Shown in pieces: positions 1 to 8,196 of a stretch of DNA of 37,630 nucleotides. This DNA is from an uncultured Lachnospiraceae bacterium (GTDB lineage Bacteria; Bacillota; Clostridia; Lachnospirales; Lachnospiraceae). Where the stretch lies: contig CANOFO010000018.1 in NCBI GenBank assembly GCA_947565305.1, forward strand, positions 1 to 37,630, read 5' to 3'. Position 1 is the stretch's first letter; every line of letters begins with the position of its first letter. A model generated the notes under the pieces. It saw nothing but the letters and a program-made list of their open reading frames with translations, was not told the DNA's origin and did no database searches. The position numbers and the translations under genes are program-made.

Positions 1-423
1 AGTGGTATCATATGGAAGAATTATTTGACTAGATTTAATGAGGTCAGTACACTAGTTAAAATAACAGTAGGGTTATTGATGCTTGTGAATGTCCTAATAG
101 GTTACATACCTCAACCAGAGTATTTAGTTGAATTGACCTGTGTATCAAATACGCTTGGTGGATTGCTTTTATTGGTAGACGGAATACTTGACGTCATAAA
201 AAAGAAAAGGTTCCCTAACTCTTTTTATTTGAATGTTGCAGTAAGCATACTTATGGTCTTCCTTGTTTGTATGGGAAGCTTTACTGGTACATACAAGTTT
301 AATTTTAAAGGTGCATTTTTCTTTATGCATGTCATAAATCCGATTGTATTTGTGATTTGCTACATGCTTTTTGTTAATGAGCAAGGTCGCAAAATTAGGC
401 TTGTACATAAAAAGGCAATGTAG
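1..423 (+). CDS. Partial integral membrane protein, Pr6Pr-like (5' end outside window)
   Basis: The reading frame is open from the first base to a TAG at 421-423, so the gene probably begins upstream; a TTG at 25 is the first possible start inside the window but has no clear ribosome binding site. The product is strongly hydrophobic with about four membrane segments (around ITVGLLMLVNVLIGYI, CVSNTLGGLLLLVDGI, YLNVAVSILMVFLVCM and HVINPIVFVICYMLFV). A membrane segment containing His-x3-Asn-Pro is reminiscent of the Pr6Pr family of small bacterial membrane proteins, but that is only a resemblance. Its function is unknown. The DNA is clearly richer in A+T than the region after 1.5 kb. It could be a whole small protein using TTG, or the tail of a longer one. 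Confidence 0.5.
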   Translation, partial: SGIIWKNYLTRFNEVSTLVKITVGLLMLVNVLIGYIPQPEYLVELTCVSNTLGGLLLLVDGILDVIKKKRFPNSFYLNVAVSILMVFLVCMGSFTGTYKFNFKGAFFFMHVINPIVFVICYMLFVNEQGRKIRLVHKKAM

Positions 424-661
424 CATACACCGTCTTTCTTTGTATCAACTGCAATGCTGTCGCAATTATGGAGTTTTTTACCATATTCTGTAATTGCATC
501 AAAGAGCATTTTTATTTCTGTTGCCCTTGCCTTATATGAATTGCTGATTGCTTTATATACCAAATCAAGTAATAGCAGTTATTGTTCCTGCTATGGAAAT
601 GAAAAAATGATTTAATTGTTGAGAAATCGTTCTAAGGAGATAAGTTTAAAGAGGTGTAAGC
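424..661. other. Intergenic stretch without a convincing gene
   Basis: No complete gene with a ribosome binding site is seen here. On the minus strand a frame without a methionine start is open from about 575 down to 424 and reads as a plausible hydrophilic peptide (it contains YKARATEIKMLFDAITEYG). It continues into the antisense of the upstream gene. This may be a decayed gene end, but I do not recognise the family. The plus-strand ribosome binding site of the next gene (AAAGAGGTG) lies at the right edge. Confidence 0.35.
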
Positions 662-1186
662 ATGAAATTAAGAATAAGACAATATAAACCATGCGATGCA
701 GCAAGCATTGTAAGTTGGATAAAAGATGAAGAATCGTTGCGGAAATGGAGTTCAGACAGATTCGGGGATTTTCCGATAACAAGCGATGATATAAATAATA
801 AATATCTTAACTGTAATGGAGATTGTGTTGAACCAGATAATTTTTATCCAATAACGGCATTTGATGAGAGTGGTATTGTTGGTCACTTGATTTTGAGGTA
901 TACGGATTTTGAAAAGGAAACTATTCGGTTTGGATTTGTGATTATAGATGACAGCAAAAGAGGAAAAGGATATGGGAAGCAAATGCTGTTCCTTGCATTA
1001 AAATATGCATTTGAGATATTTAAGGCAAAAAAAGTTACAATTGGGGTGTTTGAAAATAATCCGCAGGCTTATCATTGCTATAAAGCAGTAGGATTTACAG
1101 AAACTGGGGAAGAATTATTTTGTGAGCTATTTGGGGAACAGTGGAAAATAATTGAAATGGAAATTATGAGAAAAGAATGCAATTAG
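662..1186 (+). CDS. GNAT family N-acetyltransferase
   Basis: This 174-residue protein has the size and layout of a Gcn5-related acetyltransferase that moves an acetyl group from acetyl-CoA to an amine. It begins with the typical LRIRQYKPCDAASIVSWI strand-helix. The acetyl-CoA binding loop is DDSKRGKGYGKQML around residues 97-110 (the R/Q-x-x-G-x-G/A motif). The C-terminal part, with GVFENNPQAYHCYKAVGF, carries the usual Asn and the Tyr-x2-GF pattern. The ATG at 662 has a GAGGTG about 7 nt upstream. The substrate cannot be told; small acetyltransferases of this kind act on antibiotics, ribosomal proteins or metabolites. The gene is AT-rich like the DNA before it. The family call is firm, the role open. 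Confidence 0.85.
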   Translation: MKLRIRQYKPCDAASIVSWIKDEESLRKWSSDRFGDFPITSDDINNKYLNCNGDCVEPDNFYPITAFDESGIVGHLILRYTDFEKETIRFGFVIIDDSKRGKGYGKQMLFLALKYAFEIFKAKKVTIGVFENNPQAYHCYKAVGFTETGEELFCELFGEQWKIIEMEIMRKECN

Positions 1187-1505
1187 ATTGAAGGTATTGT
1201 ACCATTATTTGCAAGGGCAAGTTCCTTCTCATATAATGATTCCAGGGGTATCGCTGCCACCACCCAGTTTCAGATATAAAATTTTTAATTCTATATGGCG
1301 GATTATAAATCCTGAATGCACGGTGCAGGCTATAATTTTGTTGATTGCGATACTGCCAACGGAATGGGCATTAAAGAGAACTTTTACAGAGACAGGAGAA
1401 CGCAGATGAAGACTCTTGTAATGGCAGACGATGATTTTTGTAGAAAGGCAGCCGGGACTGTGTTATAATAAAAAAACAGAATAGAATTTGTACGGAGGAA
1501 TGGAG
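1187..1505. other. Stretch without a convincing gene, possible gene remnants
   Basis: A 73-codon plus-strand frame (1188-1409) starts on TTG with no ribosome binding site and is not convincing. A second frame, 1316-1468, encodes about 50 residues (MHGAGYNFVDCDTANGMG near its start) and reads like real protein, but it has no ribosome binding site and no recognisable family. It could be the broken 3' end of a lost gene. The ribosome binding site ACGGAGGA at 1492-1499 belongs to the next gene. Confidence 0.3.
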
Positions 1506-1841
1506 ATGGATGGCAGTGTGATGGGCTTTATTGCATGGTGTGCTGTTGGCTGTATGTTCCTGTGCCTGGCAATCGTTGCCTGGTTTTCCAAGAAGCCGGT
1601 GGGATTTTGGGCAAATGCACAAGTGTTTGAGCCTTTGGATGTGAAAAAATATAACCATGCAGTCGCCAAACTGTTTTTTGTATTTGGCATGGTTCTGATT
1701 GCATTGGGAATCCCGCTGCTTGCAGGGCGGAATTCTGCATGGGCGCTGCTCTCAGTTGCAGGAGTTTTAGTAGAAAGCATTGTTACAATGGCGGTTTACA
1801 CGCTCATCATAGAGAAAAAATACAAAAATTCAGGAAAATAA
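1506..1841 (+). CDS. Small three-TM membrane protein of unknown function
   Basis: The product has 111 residues and three predicted membrane segments: GFIAWCAVGCMFLCLAIVAW, LFFVFGMVLIALGIPLLAG and ALLSVAGVLVESIVTMAVYT. Between the first two is a soluble loop with FSKKPVGFWANAQ, a pattern I associate with uncharacterised Clostridia/Lachnospiraceae membrane proteins. The ATG at 1506 is preferred because ACGGAGGA lies 6 nt upstream. An ATG at 1500 and a TTG at 1488 are in frame, but they abut or precede that ribosome binding site. The C-terminus is basic (EKKYKNSGK) and probably cytoplasmic. No catalytic motif is visible. It is followed after 58 nt by an aldo/keto reductase with its own ribosome binding site, and nothing links the two functionally. 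Confidence 0.65.
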   Translation: MDGSVMGFIAWCAVGCMFLCLAIVAWFSKKPVGFWANAQVFEPLDVKKYNHAVAKLFFVFGMVLIALGIPLLAGRNSAWALLSVAGVLVESIVTMAVYTLIIEKKYKNSGK

Positions 1842-1899
1842 AAATGGAGTGCCATAAAACCATCCTTTGCTGGTTGGTGGTGAAGTAGGAGGAAACGAT

Positions 1900-3048
1900 A
1901 TGAATTACAGGCAGTTGGGAGCGACCGGGCTGATGGTGAGCGAAATCGGCATGGGCTGCGAGGGGTTCAGCGAGAATCATTTTGCGATGACGAAAAAGTT
2001 GTTTGACACCGCAGAAAAATATGGGGTAAATTATTTTGATTTGTATGCCTCTGACCCCACGGTGCGTGCGGCAGTAGGGGAAGCGATGGTTGGGCGCAGG
2101 GAGAAATTTATTGTCCAGGGACATATCTGTTCCATTTGGAAAGATGGGCAATATAAACGGAGCAGAAATCTGCCGGAAGTGCAGGAAGGATTTGAGGAGC
2201 AGCTGCGGCTTTTACAGACAGACTATCTTGATGTGGGTATGATTCACTACTGTGATTCTCCGGCAGATTGGGAAGTTATCTGCAATGGCGGGGTGCTGCA
2301 GTATGCGATGGACTTGAAAGAACAGGGAAAAATCCGCCATATTGGTCTCAGCAGCCATAATCCTGAGGTTGCGCTTGCAGCAGTGGCAACCGGGCAGATA
2401 GAAGTCTTAATGTTCAGCGTAAATCCTTGTTATGACCTGCAGCCGGCAAATGAAGATGTCAATGAACTCTGGAATGAGGAGAAATATAAAAAACCTCTGG
2501 TAAATATGGACCCGCAGCGTCAGGAATTATATGAGACGTGCCAACGGCAAGGTGTGGGGATTACGGTGATGAAGGCATTCGGAGGAGGGGACTTGCTGGA
2601 CGAAAAGCTTTCGCCAGCAAAAAAGGCTTTGACGGTGCTTCAGTGTCTGCATTATGCGCTGACACGTCCGGCGGTGGCAACTGTCCTGGCGGGAGCCCAT
2701 TCTCTGGAAGAATTTGAGAAATGTCTGTCTTATGAAAATGCAGCGGACGAAGAAAAGGATTATGCATTTGCGTTTGCAGAGTTTCCCAATATCAGCTGGC
2801 AAGGGCATTGCATGTACTGCAGCCATTGTGCGCCTTGTCCGGCAAAGATAGATGTGGCAGCTGTCACAAAATTTTTGCATCTTGCAGTTGCGCAAAGGGA
2901 TATGCCGGAAACGGTCAGGGAGCACTATGAAGTCTTGGAACACCATGCCGGGGAATGCATGCAGTGCGGAGCCTGTGAGGCCCGCTGTCCATTTGGGGTG
3001 TCAATTATGCAGAATATGCAAAAAGCAGCAGACGTTTTTGGAAAATAG
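1900..3048 (+). CDS. Aldo/keto reductase with C-terminal 4Fe-4S ferredoxin domain
   Basis: This 382-residue protein has an N-terminal aldo/keto reductase TIM barrel (about residues 1-275), beginning with MNYRQLGATGLMVSEIGMGC. Barrel motifs visible are NYFDLYASD for the family's D-x3-Y region and MIHYCDSP for the conserved His strand. The C-terminal 100 residues carry two cysteine clusters, Cys304-x2-Cys307-x2-Cys310-x2-Cys313 followed by Pro, and Cys353-x2-Cys356-x2-Cys359-x3-Cys363 followed by Pro, which should hold two 4Fe-4S clusters. This fused architecture is common in anaerobes; the physiological substrate is usually unknown. The start at 1900 is set by TAGGAGGA at 1886-1893; a longer in-frame TTG start at 1867 would run through that ribosome binding site. 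It stands alone before the GH43 promoter. Confidence 0.88.
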   Translation: MNYRQLGATGLMVSEIGMGCEGFSENHFAMTKKLFDTAEKYGVNYFDLYASDPTVRAAVGEAMVGRREKFIVQGHICSIWKDGQYKRSRNLPEVQEGFEEQLRLLQTDYLDVGMIHYCDSPADWEVICNGGVLQYAMDLKEQGKIRHIGLSSHNPEVALAAVATGQIEVLMFSVNPCYDLQPANEDVNELWNEEKYKKPLVNMDPQRQELYETCQRQGVGITVMKAFGGGDLLDEKLSPAKKALTVLQCLHYALTRPAVATVLAGAHSLEEFEKCLSYENAADEEKDYAFAFAEFPNISWQGHCMYCSHCAPCPAKIDVAAVTKFLHLAVAQRDMPETVREHYEVLEHHAGECMQCGACEARCPFGVSIMQNMQKAADVFGK

Positions 3049-3067
3049 GGAAACGCATATTTTGATG

Positions 3068-3099
3068 TTGTTGCTCTTTGCAGTGAGGTATGGTAAAAT
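3068..3099 (+). promoter_or_regulatory. Promoter of the endo-arabinanase gene with shared 19-nt box
   Basis: A sigma-A type promoter is visible: -35 TTGCTC at 3071-3076, a 17-nt spacer and -10 TAAAAT at 3094-3099, with TG two bases before the -10 giving an extended -10. The 19 nt at 3068-3086 match the promoter of the GH43 gene at 18401 in 17 positions. Just downstream (3102-3124) is an imperfect inverted repeat with ATACAA and TTGTTTAT arms that could be a repressor site. Confidence 0.6.
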
Positions 3100-3138
3100 C
3101 CATACAACGGATAAATTGTTTATAAACGGAGGGTGCTT

Positions 3139-6057
3139 ATGAAAACAAGAATTTTACAAAAGGTAAGCGCGGTTCTGCTGGCAGCAGCCGTATTGGTTAC
3201 GTCTGTTCCGGCTGGCTTTGCGCAGGCGACAGATACGCCTGCCAATGTATCGCGTGTGACGGTCCATGATCCATCTATTCTAAAGGCAGATGGTACATAT
3301 TATGTGTTTGGCTCCCATCTCGCCGATGCCAAGTCTACAGACCTGCTGAACTGGAATCAGATGAATATTGACTGGAATTGGAGGAAGCCTGCGGGCAGCT
3401 GGCAGAATGATTCGGTGTATGGGGAGGTTTTGGAGAATCTTGCCGAGTCCTTTGCCTGGGCAGGTTATGATGATGGGGACTGCAAGAATGGCGGCATAGG
3501 TGTGTGGGCGCCGGATGTTACTTACAACCCTCATTATGTATGGGAAGATTCCAGTAAAGGAGCGTACATGCTCTATTATAGCACTACTTCTACCTGGCGG
3601 CGTTCCTGCATTGGCTATGCCGTATCCAAGACACCTGAGGGTCCCTATCAGCATATTGATGCAATTATTTACTCTGGTTTTACGAAAAATGGGGCGGTGG
3701 ATAATGGTACAAATGGTGGCGTGAGTACCAGGAATACCAAATGGGACAATGATTACCTGAATCTTTCAGAACTGATTGCAGATGGTACGCTCACTGGCGT
3801 CAGCGATAAATGGTTTACCTCGAGCGGAGGCTGGAATGAGAATTATGCGCCCAATGCTATTGATCCTACGGTATTTTTTGGCAAAGATGGCAAGCTGTAC
3901 ATGACTTATGGTTCCTGGTCCGGGGGAATTTTTGTTTTGGAACTTGACACTGCCACCGGGGCAGTGAAATATCCCGGGGAAGATAGCACGGAGAGCGTTT
4001 CCGGCAACTTTACTGACCGCTATTTCGGCACCCATATTGCAGGGGGCAACCATCAGTCCGGGGAGGGGGCCTATATCCTCTATGACAGCGAAAGCGAGTA
4101 TTACTATATGTATGAGACATACGGAGGGCTTAGCGACAATGGTGGTTACAATATGCGTTTGTTCCGCTCCCGAAACGTGTATGGTCCCTATGTGGATGCC
4201 GCTGGGAACAATGCCAAGGACAGCGGCAGGGACAATGACCGCTATGGAATCAAACTTATCGGCAATTACCAGTTTCCCAATCAGCCCGGATACCGTTCTG
4301 CCGGACACAATTCTGCTTTGATTGATGATGATGGGCAGCGATATCTGTTCTGTCACCAGCGTTTTGAGCCATCGAGCCTGCATCAGGTGAGGGTGCGGCA
4401 GCAGTATTTAAATGAAGACCAATGGCCGGTTCTTACCGTCTATGAATACCGTGGTGATAAAATTGAGCATTATCAGGACAGCGAGATTGTTGGCAGCTAT
4501 GACCTGATTAATCATGGAACTGCCACAAATGGAGATATGATATATTCGCAGAGCGTGGTCTTGTTTGCAGATGGTACAGTCGGCGGGGCGATGACTGGGA
4601 CCTGGTCAAAGTCGACTGGTGAGGGTAAAAATTATGATTATATTACCTTGAATCTGGACGATGTGGTATACAAAGGCATTGTCTGCAAGCAGTTCAATGA
4701 GGAAGCTGCGCCGCAGAAAGTAATGACTTTTTCTGTGATTGGCAATAACAACACCTGTCTTTGGGGAAGCAAGGTGACGGCAAGGGAGTCTCTTTCCAAA
4801 GCGCTGGTCTATGGATTTAATTTTGAGAAGGGTGCAGCTGCGGGAAGCATTGCTCCTGTGAAACATTCCGCGAAGAGCGGTAAGGCGGTGTTGAATGGAA
4901 ATGCTTCCATTGTGGCGGACAATCAGCGCGGCAATGTCCTGCAAGTGCAGAATGCTGGGAGTTCTTATCGCGCAAATTATCTGGAACTTCCCACAGATGC
5001 GTTTTCTACACTTACAGAAGACGGATTTACCGTAAGCATGTGGGTCAATGTCGGTGCGGCAGCTCTGGAGGACAGCGCGCTGTTTGAAGCCAGCAGCGGC
5101 AGCAGTGAGATTACGAATCCCATGACCAGGCTCAGCGCAGGCATAAGCCCCAGCATCAACGCCAACGTGGAAGCGAAAGGTATCAGTTATGATATCAACC
5201 GTGATGAATGGCATCATGTTGCTTACTCGGTGAGTGCGTCAGGACTTAAGCTATATGTGGACGGCAAAGTGGTACGTGTGCTTGCAGAGGATTTGAGCAG
5301 TTGTTTTGACAGGGAATTAGAAAATTATATTCAGAAGACCGAGAATATCAGCGTTGGTTCCGGGCTGGTTTACGGCACGGAGGATGTGCAGTATGCCAGA
5401 TTTGACGATGTGGCAATTTACAGTGCAGCACTTTCAGATGAGCAGGTTGCTGAGATTTACGCAACAGATACGTTAAAGGAAGAGCCTGAACCTGAAACCC
5501 CTAAACCAGTGGGGAAGGGCACACAGACCATAAGTATTAACTCTACATTTAATAAAACATACGGTTCTAAGCCGTTTATCTTAAATGCTAAATTAACAAA
5601 AGGGGACGGAACGTTGAGTTTTACTTCCGATGCCCCCAAGGTGGCTTCTGTTGATTCCAGGACTGGTAAGGTAACTATTAAAAATACCGGAATAGCGAAA
5701 ATTACCGTTACGGCGTCGGAGACAGCAGCCTTTAAGAAACAGACAAAGACCGTGACCGTGAAAATTGCGCCCAAGAAGATATCGCTTACTTCGGTGAAAA
5801 GCAAATCTGCGAAGAAAGCGGTCCTTAAATGGAAAGCATCCTCTAAGGCTAGCGGCTACAGCATCCAGTATGCGACCAATTCCAAGTTTAAATCCGCGCG
5901 TACGGTCTGGGTCAAGAAAGCAAGTGTAAAGATCAAGACAATTACGAAGTTAAAGAGCAAAAAGACATACTATTTTCGTATCCGGCCTTATAAACAATCG
6001 GGCAAGACGAAAGTGTACGGCACATATAGTAAAGCAAAGCACGTAAAAGTGAAATGA
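3139..6057 (+). CDS. Secreted GH43 endo-alpha-1,5-L-arabinanase, multidomain
   Basis: The product (972 residues) has a signal peptide (residues 1-28, likely cleaved after GFA). It is followed by a five-bladed GH43 propeller with candidate catalytic residues Asp44 (in VHDPS), Asp242 (in AIDPTVF) and Glu326 (in MYETYGG). Residues 430-548 match the GH43_C domain found in Bacillus AbnB-type endo-arabinanases, which supports cutting of the arabinan backbone. A concanavalin/LamG-like domain (about 555-770), a Big-type Ig domain (785-875) and a lysine-rich Fn3-like domain (877-972) follow. The tail has no LPXTG or SLH motif and probably binds the wall by charge or an unknown mode. ATG 3139 is chosen over GTG 3133 because GGAGGG lies at 3128-3133. 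No strong terminator separates it from nth. Confidence 0.85.
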   Translation: MKTRILQKVSAVLLAAAVLVTSVPAGFAQATDTPANVSRVTVHDPSILKADGTYYVFGSHLADAKSTDLLNWNQMNIDWNWRKPAGSWQNDSVYGEVLENLAESFAWAGYDDGDCKNGGIGVWAPDVTYNPHYVWEDSSKGAYMLYYSTTSTWRRSCIGYAVSKTPEGPYQHIDAIIYSGFTKNGAVDNGTNGGVSTRNTKWDNDYLNLSELIADGTLTGVSDKWFTSSGGWNENYAPNAIDPTVFFGKDGKLYMTYGSWSGGIFVLELDTATGAVKYPGEDSTESVSGNFTDRYFGTHIAGGNHQSGEGAYILYDSESEYYYMYETYGGLSDNGGYNMRLFRSRNVYGPYVDAAGNNAKDSGRDNDRYGIKLIGNYQFPNQPGYRSAGHNSALIDDDGQRYLFCHQRFEPSSLHQVRVRQQYLNEDQWPVLTVYEYRGDKIEHYQDSEIVGSYDLINHGTATNGDMIYSQSVVLFADGTVGGAMTGTWSKSTGEGKNYDYITLNLDDVVYKGIVCKQFNEEAAPQKVMTFSVIGNNNTCLWGSKVTARESLSKALVYGFNFEKGAAAGSIAPVKHSAKSGKAVLNGNASIVADNQRGNVLQVQNAGSSYRANYLELPTDAFSTLTEDGFTVSMWVNVGAAALEDSALFEASSGSSEITNPMTRLSAGISPSINANVEAKGISYDINRDEWHHVAYSVSASGLKLYVDGKVVRVLAEDLSSCFDRELENYIQKTENISVGSGLVYGTEDVQYARFDDVAIYSAALSDEQVAEIYATDTLKEEPEPETPKPVGKGTQTISINSTFNKTYGSKPFILNAKLTKGDGTLSFTSDAPKVASVDSRTGKVTIKNTGIAKITVTASETAAFKKQTKTVTVKIAPKKISLTSVKSKSAKKAVLKWKASSKASGYSIQYATNSKFKSARTVWVKKASVKIKTITKLKSKKTYYFRIRPYKQSGKTKVYGTYSKAKHVKVK

Positions 6058-6118
6058 AATCAGGAATTAACTTTTAAAAGGTGAATGTCATGAACATTTT
6101 CAGGAAAGGAATATCCAA

Positions 6119-6760
6119 ATGACCAAAGAGAAGCTGGCACTGGAGATTATTGAGCGGCTGAAACGAGAATATCCCCAGGCGGACTGCACATTGGACTATA
6201 ATGAGGCGTGGAAGCTTCTTGTGAGTGTGCGTCTGGCGGCACAGTGTACAGATGCCCGGGTGAATGTTATTGTGGAAGAACTTTATCAGGTATATCCAGA
6301 CGTGAAATCTCTGGCTGAAGCCCCGGTGGAGGAGATAGAGAAGATTGTCCGCCCTTGCGGGCTTGGCAGGAGTAAGGCGCGTGATATCAGCGCGTGCATG
6401 AAGATTCTGCATGAACAGTATGAAGGGAAAGTCCCGGAAGATTTTGATGCCCTTTTAAAATTGCCTGGTGTAGGCAGAAAGAGCGCCAACCTGATTATGG
6501 GCGATGTGTTCCATAAACCGGCGATTGTTACAGACACACACTGTATCCGCCTGGTAAACAGGATGGGGCTTGTGGATAATATCAAAGAACCCAAGAAAGT
6601 AGAAATGGCATTGTGGAAGCTGATTCCGCCACAAGAAGGCAGCGATTTCTGCCACCGTCTGGTAAACCATGGCAGAGAAGTGTGCACAGCACGCACGAAA
6701 CCTTACTGTGACAGATGCTGTGTGAAAGATATCTGCGCCCGCAATGGCGTGGAGGAATAG
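6119..6760 (+). CDS. nth: Endonuclease III (DNA glycosylase/AP lyase)
   Basis: Endonuclease III removes oxidised pyrimidines from DNA and cuts the strand at the abasic site. The 213-residue length is normal for the family. The helix-hairpin-helix is LPGVGRKSANLIMG with the catalytic lysine Lys121, and the catalytic aspartate is Asp139 in VTDTHCIRL; these align with Lys120 and Asp138 of the E. coli enzyme. The C-terminal iron-sulfur loop has the expected spacing Cys189-x6-Cys196-x2-Cys199-x5-Cys205. The start follows AGGAAAGGA at 6102-6110. It sits 61 nt after the arabinanase gene without an obvious terminator, so some read-through is likely, but the function is housekeeping. Confidence 0.95.
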   Translation: MTKEKLALEIIERLKREYPQADCTLDYNEAWKLLVSVRLAAQCTDARVNVIVEELYQVYPDVKSLAEAPVEEIEKIVRPCGLGRSKARDISACMKILHEQYEGKVPEDFDALLKLPGVGRKSANLIMGDVFHKPAIVTDTHCIRLVNRMGLVDNIKEPKKVEMALWKLIPPQEGSDFCHRLVNHGREVCTARTKPYCDRCCVKDICARNGVEE

Positions 6761-6830
6761 GCAGGTCAGTGCCTTTGTGCAGACATTTGAGACGATGATA
6801 TAAGATATAAAAAGAGAAAAGAGGAAAAAT

Positions 6831-8066
6831 ATGGCAGTAATCAGACCTTTTTCTGCAATCAGGCCCGCGCGGGAGCTGGCAGATAAGATAGCAGCGCTCC
6901 CATACGATGTGTATAACCGTGAGGAAGCCAAAGAAGCTGTAAGTGGGAATCCGCTGAGTTTTTTGAGGATTGACAGGGCAGAGACCCAATTTGACGATAG
7001 TGTGGATATCTATGCGCCGGAAGTATACCAGAGAGCGCATGACATTCTCTGGGGAATGGTGGAGGATGGCTCCTTTGTCAAAGAGGAGAAGGATTGTTAT
7101 TATATATATGAACTTACGATGAATGGGCGGACGCAGACAGGGATAACTGCCTGTGCCTCCATTGATGATTATGAGCGGGGCGTGATTAAAAAGCATGAGA
7201 ACACCCGGGCAGAGAAAGAGCAGGACAGGATTAATCATGTCGATATCTGCAATGCCCAGACCGGTCCGATTTTCCTTGCCTATCGTGCTAATGCTGCTAT
7301 CAATGAAGTTGTGGCGGCGGTGAAAAGAGAAGAAGCGCTCTATGACTTTATATCGGATGACGGTATCCGCCACAGGGTATGGGTAATTTCAGATGTGAAG
7401 CAGATTCATACAGTGGAAGGTGCGTTTGCTTCGATTGGAGAAATCTATATCGCCGATGGGCATCACCGGGCAGCCTCGGCTGTGAAAGTAGGGCAGAAGC
7501 GCAGGAGTGAGCATCCCGATTATAGCGGAGAAGAAGAATTCAATTATTTTCTTTCCGTGCTGTTCCCGGATGAAGAACTGATGATTATGGATTATAACCG
7601 TGTGGTCAAAGACTTGAATGGCATGTCAGAGGAAGCTTTTCTGAAAAAGGTTTCGCAGCTGTTTGAAGTGAAAGAACTGGGAATCCAGCCGGTGAAGCCG
7701 GATAAAAAGGGCAGTTTTTCGATGTATCTGGCAGGAAAGTGGTATGGATGCAGGATTCCTGAGGGGGAAATCCCTGCCCATCCGGTAGCGGGACTGGATG
7801 TATCTATCCTGCAGGAAAAGCTGCTGTCGCCTGTCCTTGGCATAGAAGACCCCAAGACGGACGGCCGTATTGATTTTGTGGGCGGAATACGTGGGTTGAA
7901 GGAACTGGAGAGACGCTGCAGCACAGATTGCAAGGTGGCATTTGCCATGTATCCAACTTCTATCCAAGAACTTTTCGCGGTGGCAGATGCGGGGCTTTTG
8001 ATGCCGCCCAAATCAACTTGGTTTGAGCCGAAATTGAGGAGCGGGATTTTTATCCATGCTCTGTAA
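6831..8066 (+). CDS. DUF1015 family protein
   Basis: This 411-residue cytoplasmic protein matches the DUF1015 family along its length. The N-terminus is the diagnostic IRPFSAIRPARELADKIA followed by ALPYDVYNREEA, and the middle has ERGVIKKHENTRAEKEQDR and the conserved IADGHHRAASA (about residues 210-220), a likely active-site or ligand-binding segment because of the paired histidines. The biochemical activity of the family is not settled. The start has GAGGAAA about 6 nt upstream. No signal peptide or membrane segment is seen. The gap to nth is 70 nt, consistent with an operon. Nothing ties it to arabinose metabolism. Confidence 0.9.
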   Translation: MAVIRPFSAIRPARELADKIAALPYDVYNREEAKEAVSGNPLSFLRIDRAETQFDDSVDIYAPEVYQRAHDILWGMVEDGSFVKEEKDCYYIYELTMNGRTQTGITACASIDDYERGVIKKHENTRAEKEQDRINHVDICNAQTGPIFLAYRANAAINEVVAAVKREEALYDFISDDGIRHRVWVISDVKQIHTVEGAFASIGEIYIADGHHRAASAVKVGQKRRSEHPDYSGEEEFNYFLSVLFPDEELMIMDYNRVVKDLNGMSEEAFLKKVSQLFEVKELGIQPVKPDKKGSFSMYLAGKWYGCRIPEGEIPAHPVAGLDVSILQEKLLSPVLGIEDPKTDGRIDFVGGIRGLKELERRCSTDCKVAFAMYPTSIQELFAVADAGLLMPPKSTWFEPKLRSGIFIHAL

Positions 8067-8196
8067 GGTTGATTTTTTTCAGAAAAATATTAATTTTTTA
8101 TAGTATAATTCCGTTGTTTTTGCTATAATTACTGTAATTGTTACTTGGGGAAAGTGTAATGAGATTCATATTTTTACGAACGGAAGGAAGTACAGT

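Noticed and set aside
1188-1409. 73-codon plus-strand frame with TTG start
   Set aside because: It has no ribosome binding site, an odd composition and no family resemblance, and it competes with a more protein-like frame that ends at 1468.
4606-5217. 203-codon minus-strand frame
   Set aside because: It is a shadow of the GH43_C and LamG region, with no ribosome binding site or recognisable family.
6582-7373. 263-codon minus-strand frame
   Set aside because: It is antisense to the clear nth and DUF1015 genes, without a ribosome binding site and with a composition typical of a shadow frame.
8069-8129. Promoters before the Cache chemoreceptor from two TATAAT hexamers (8104 and 8124)
   Set aside because: Neither has a recognisable -35 at 16-18 nt. 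A promoter probably exists here but its exact site cannot be supported.
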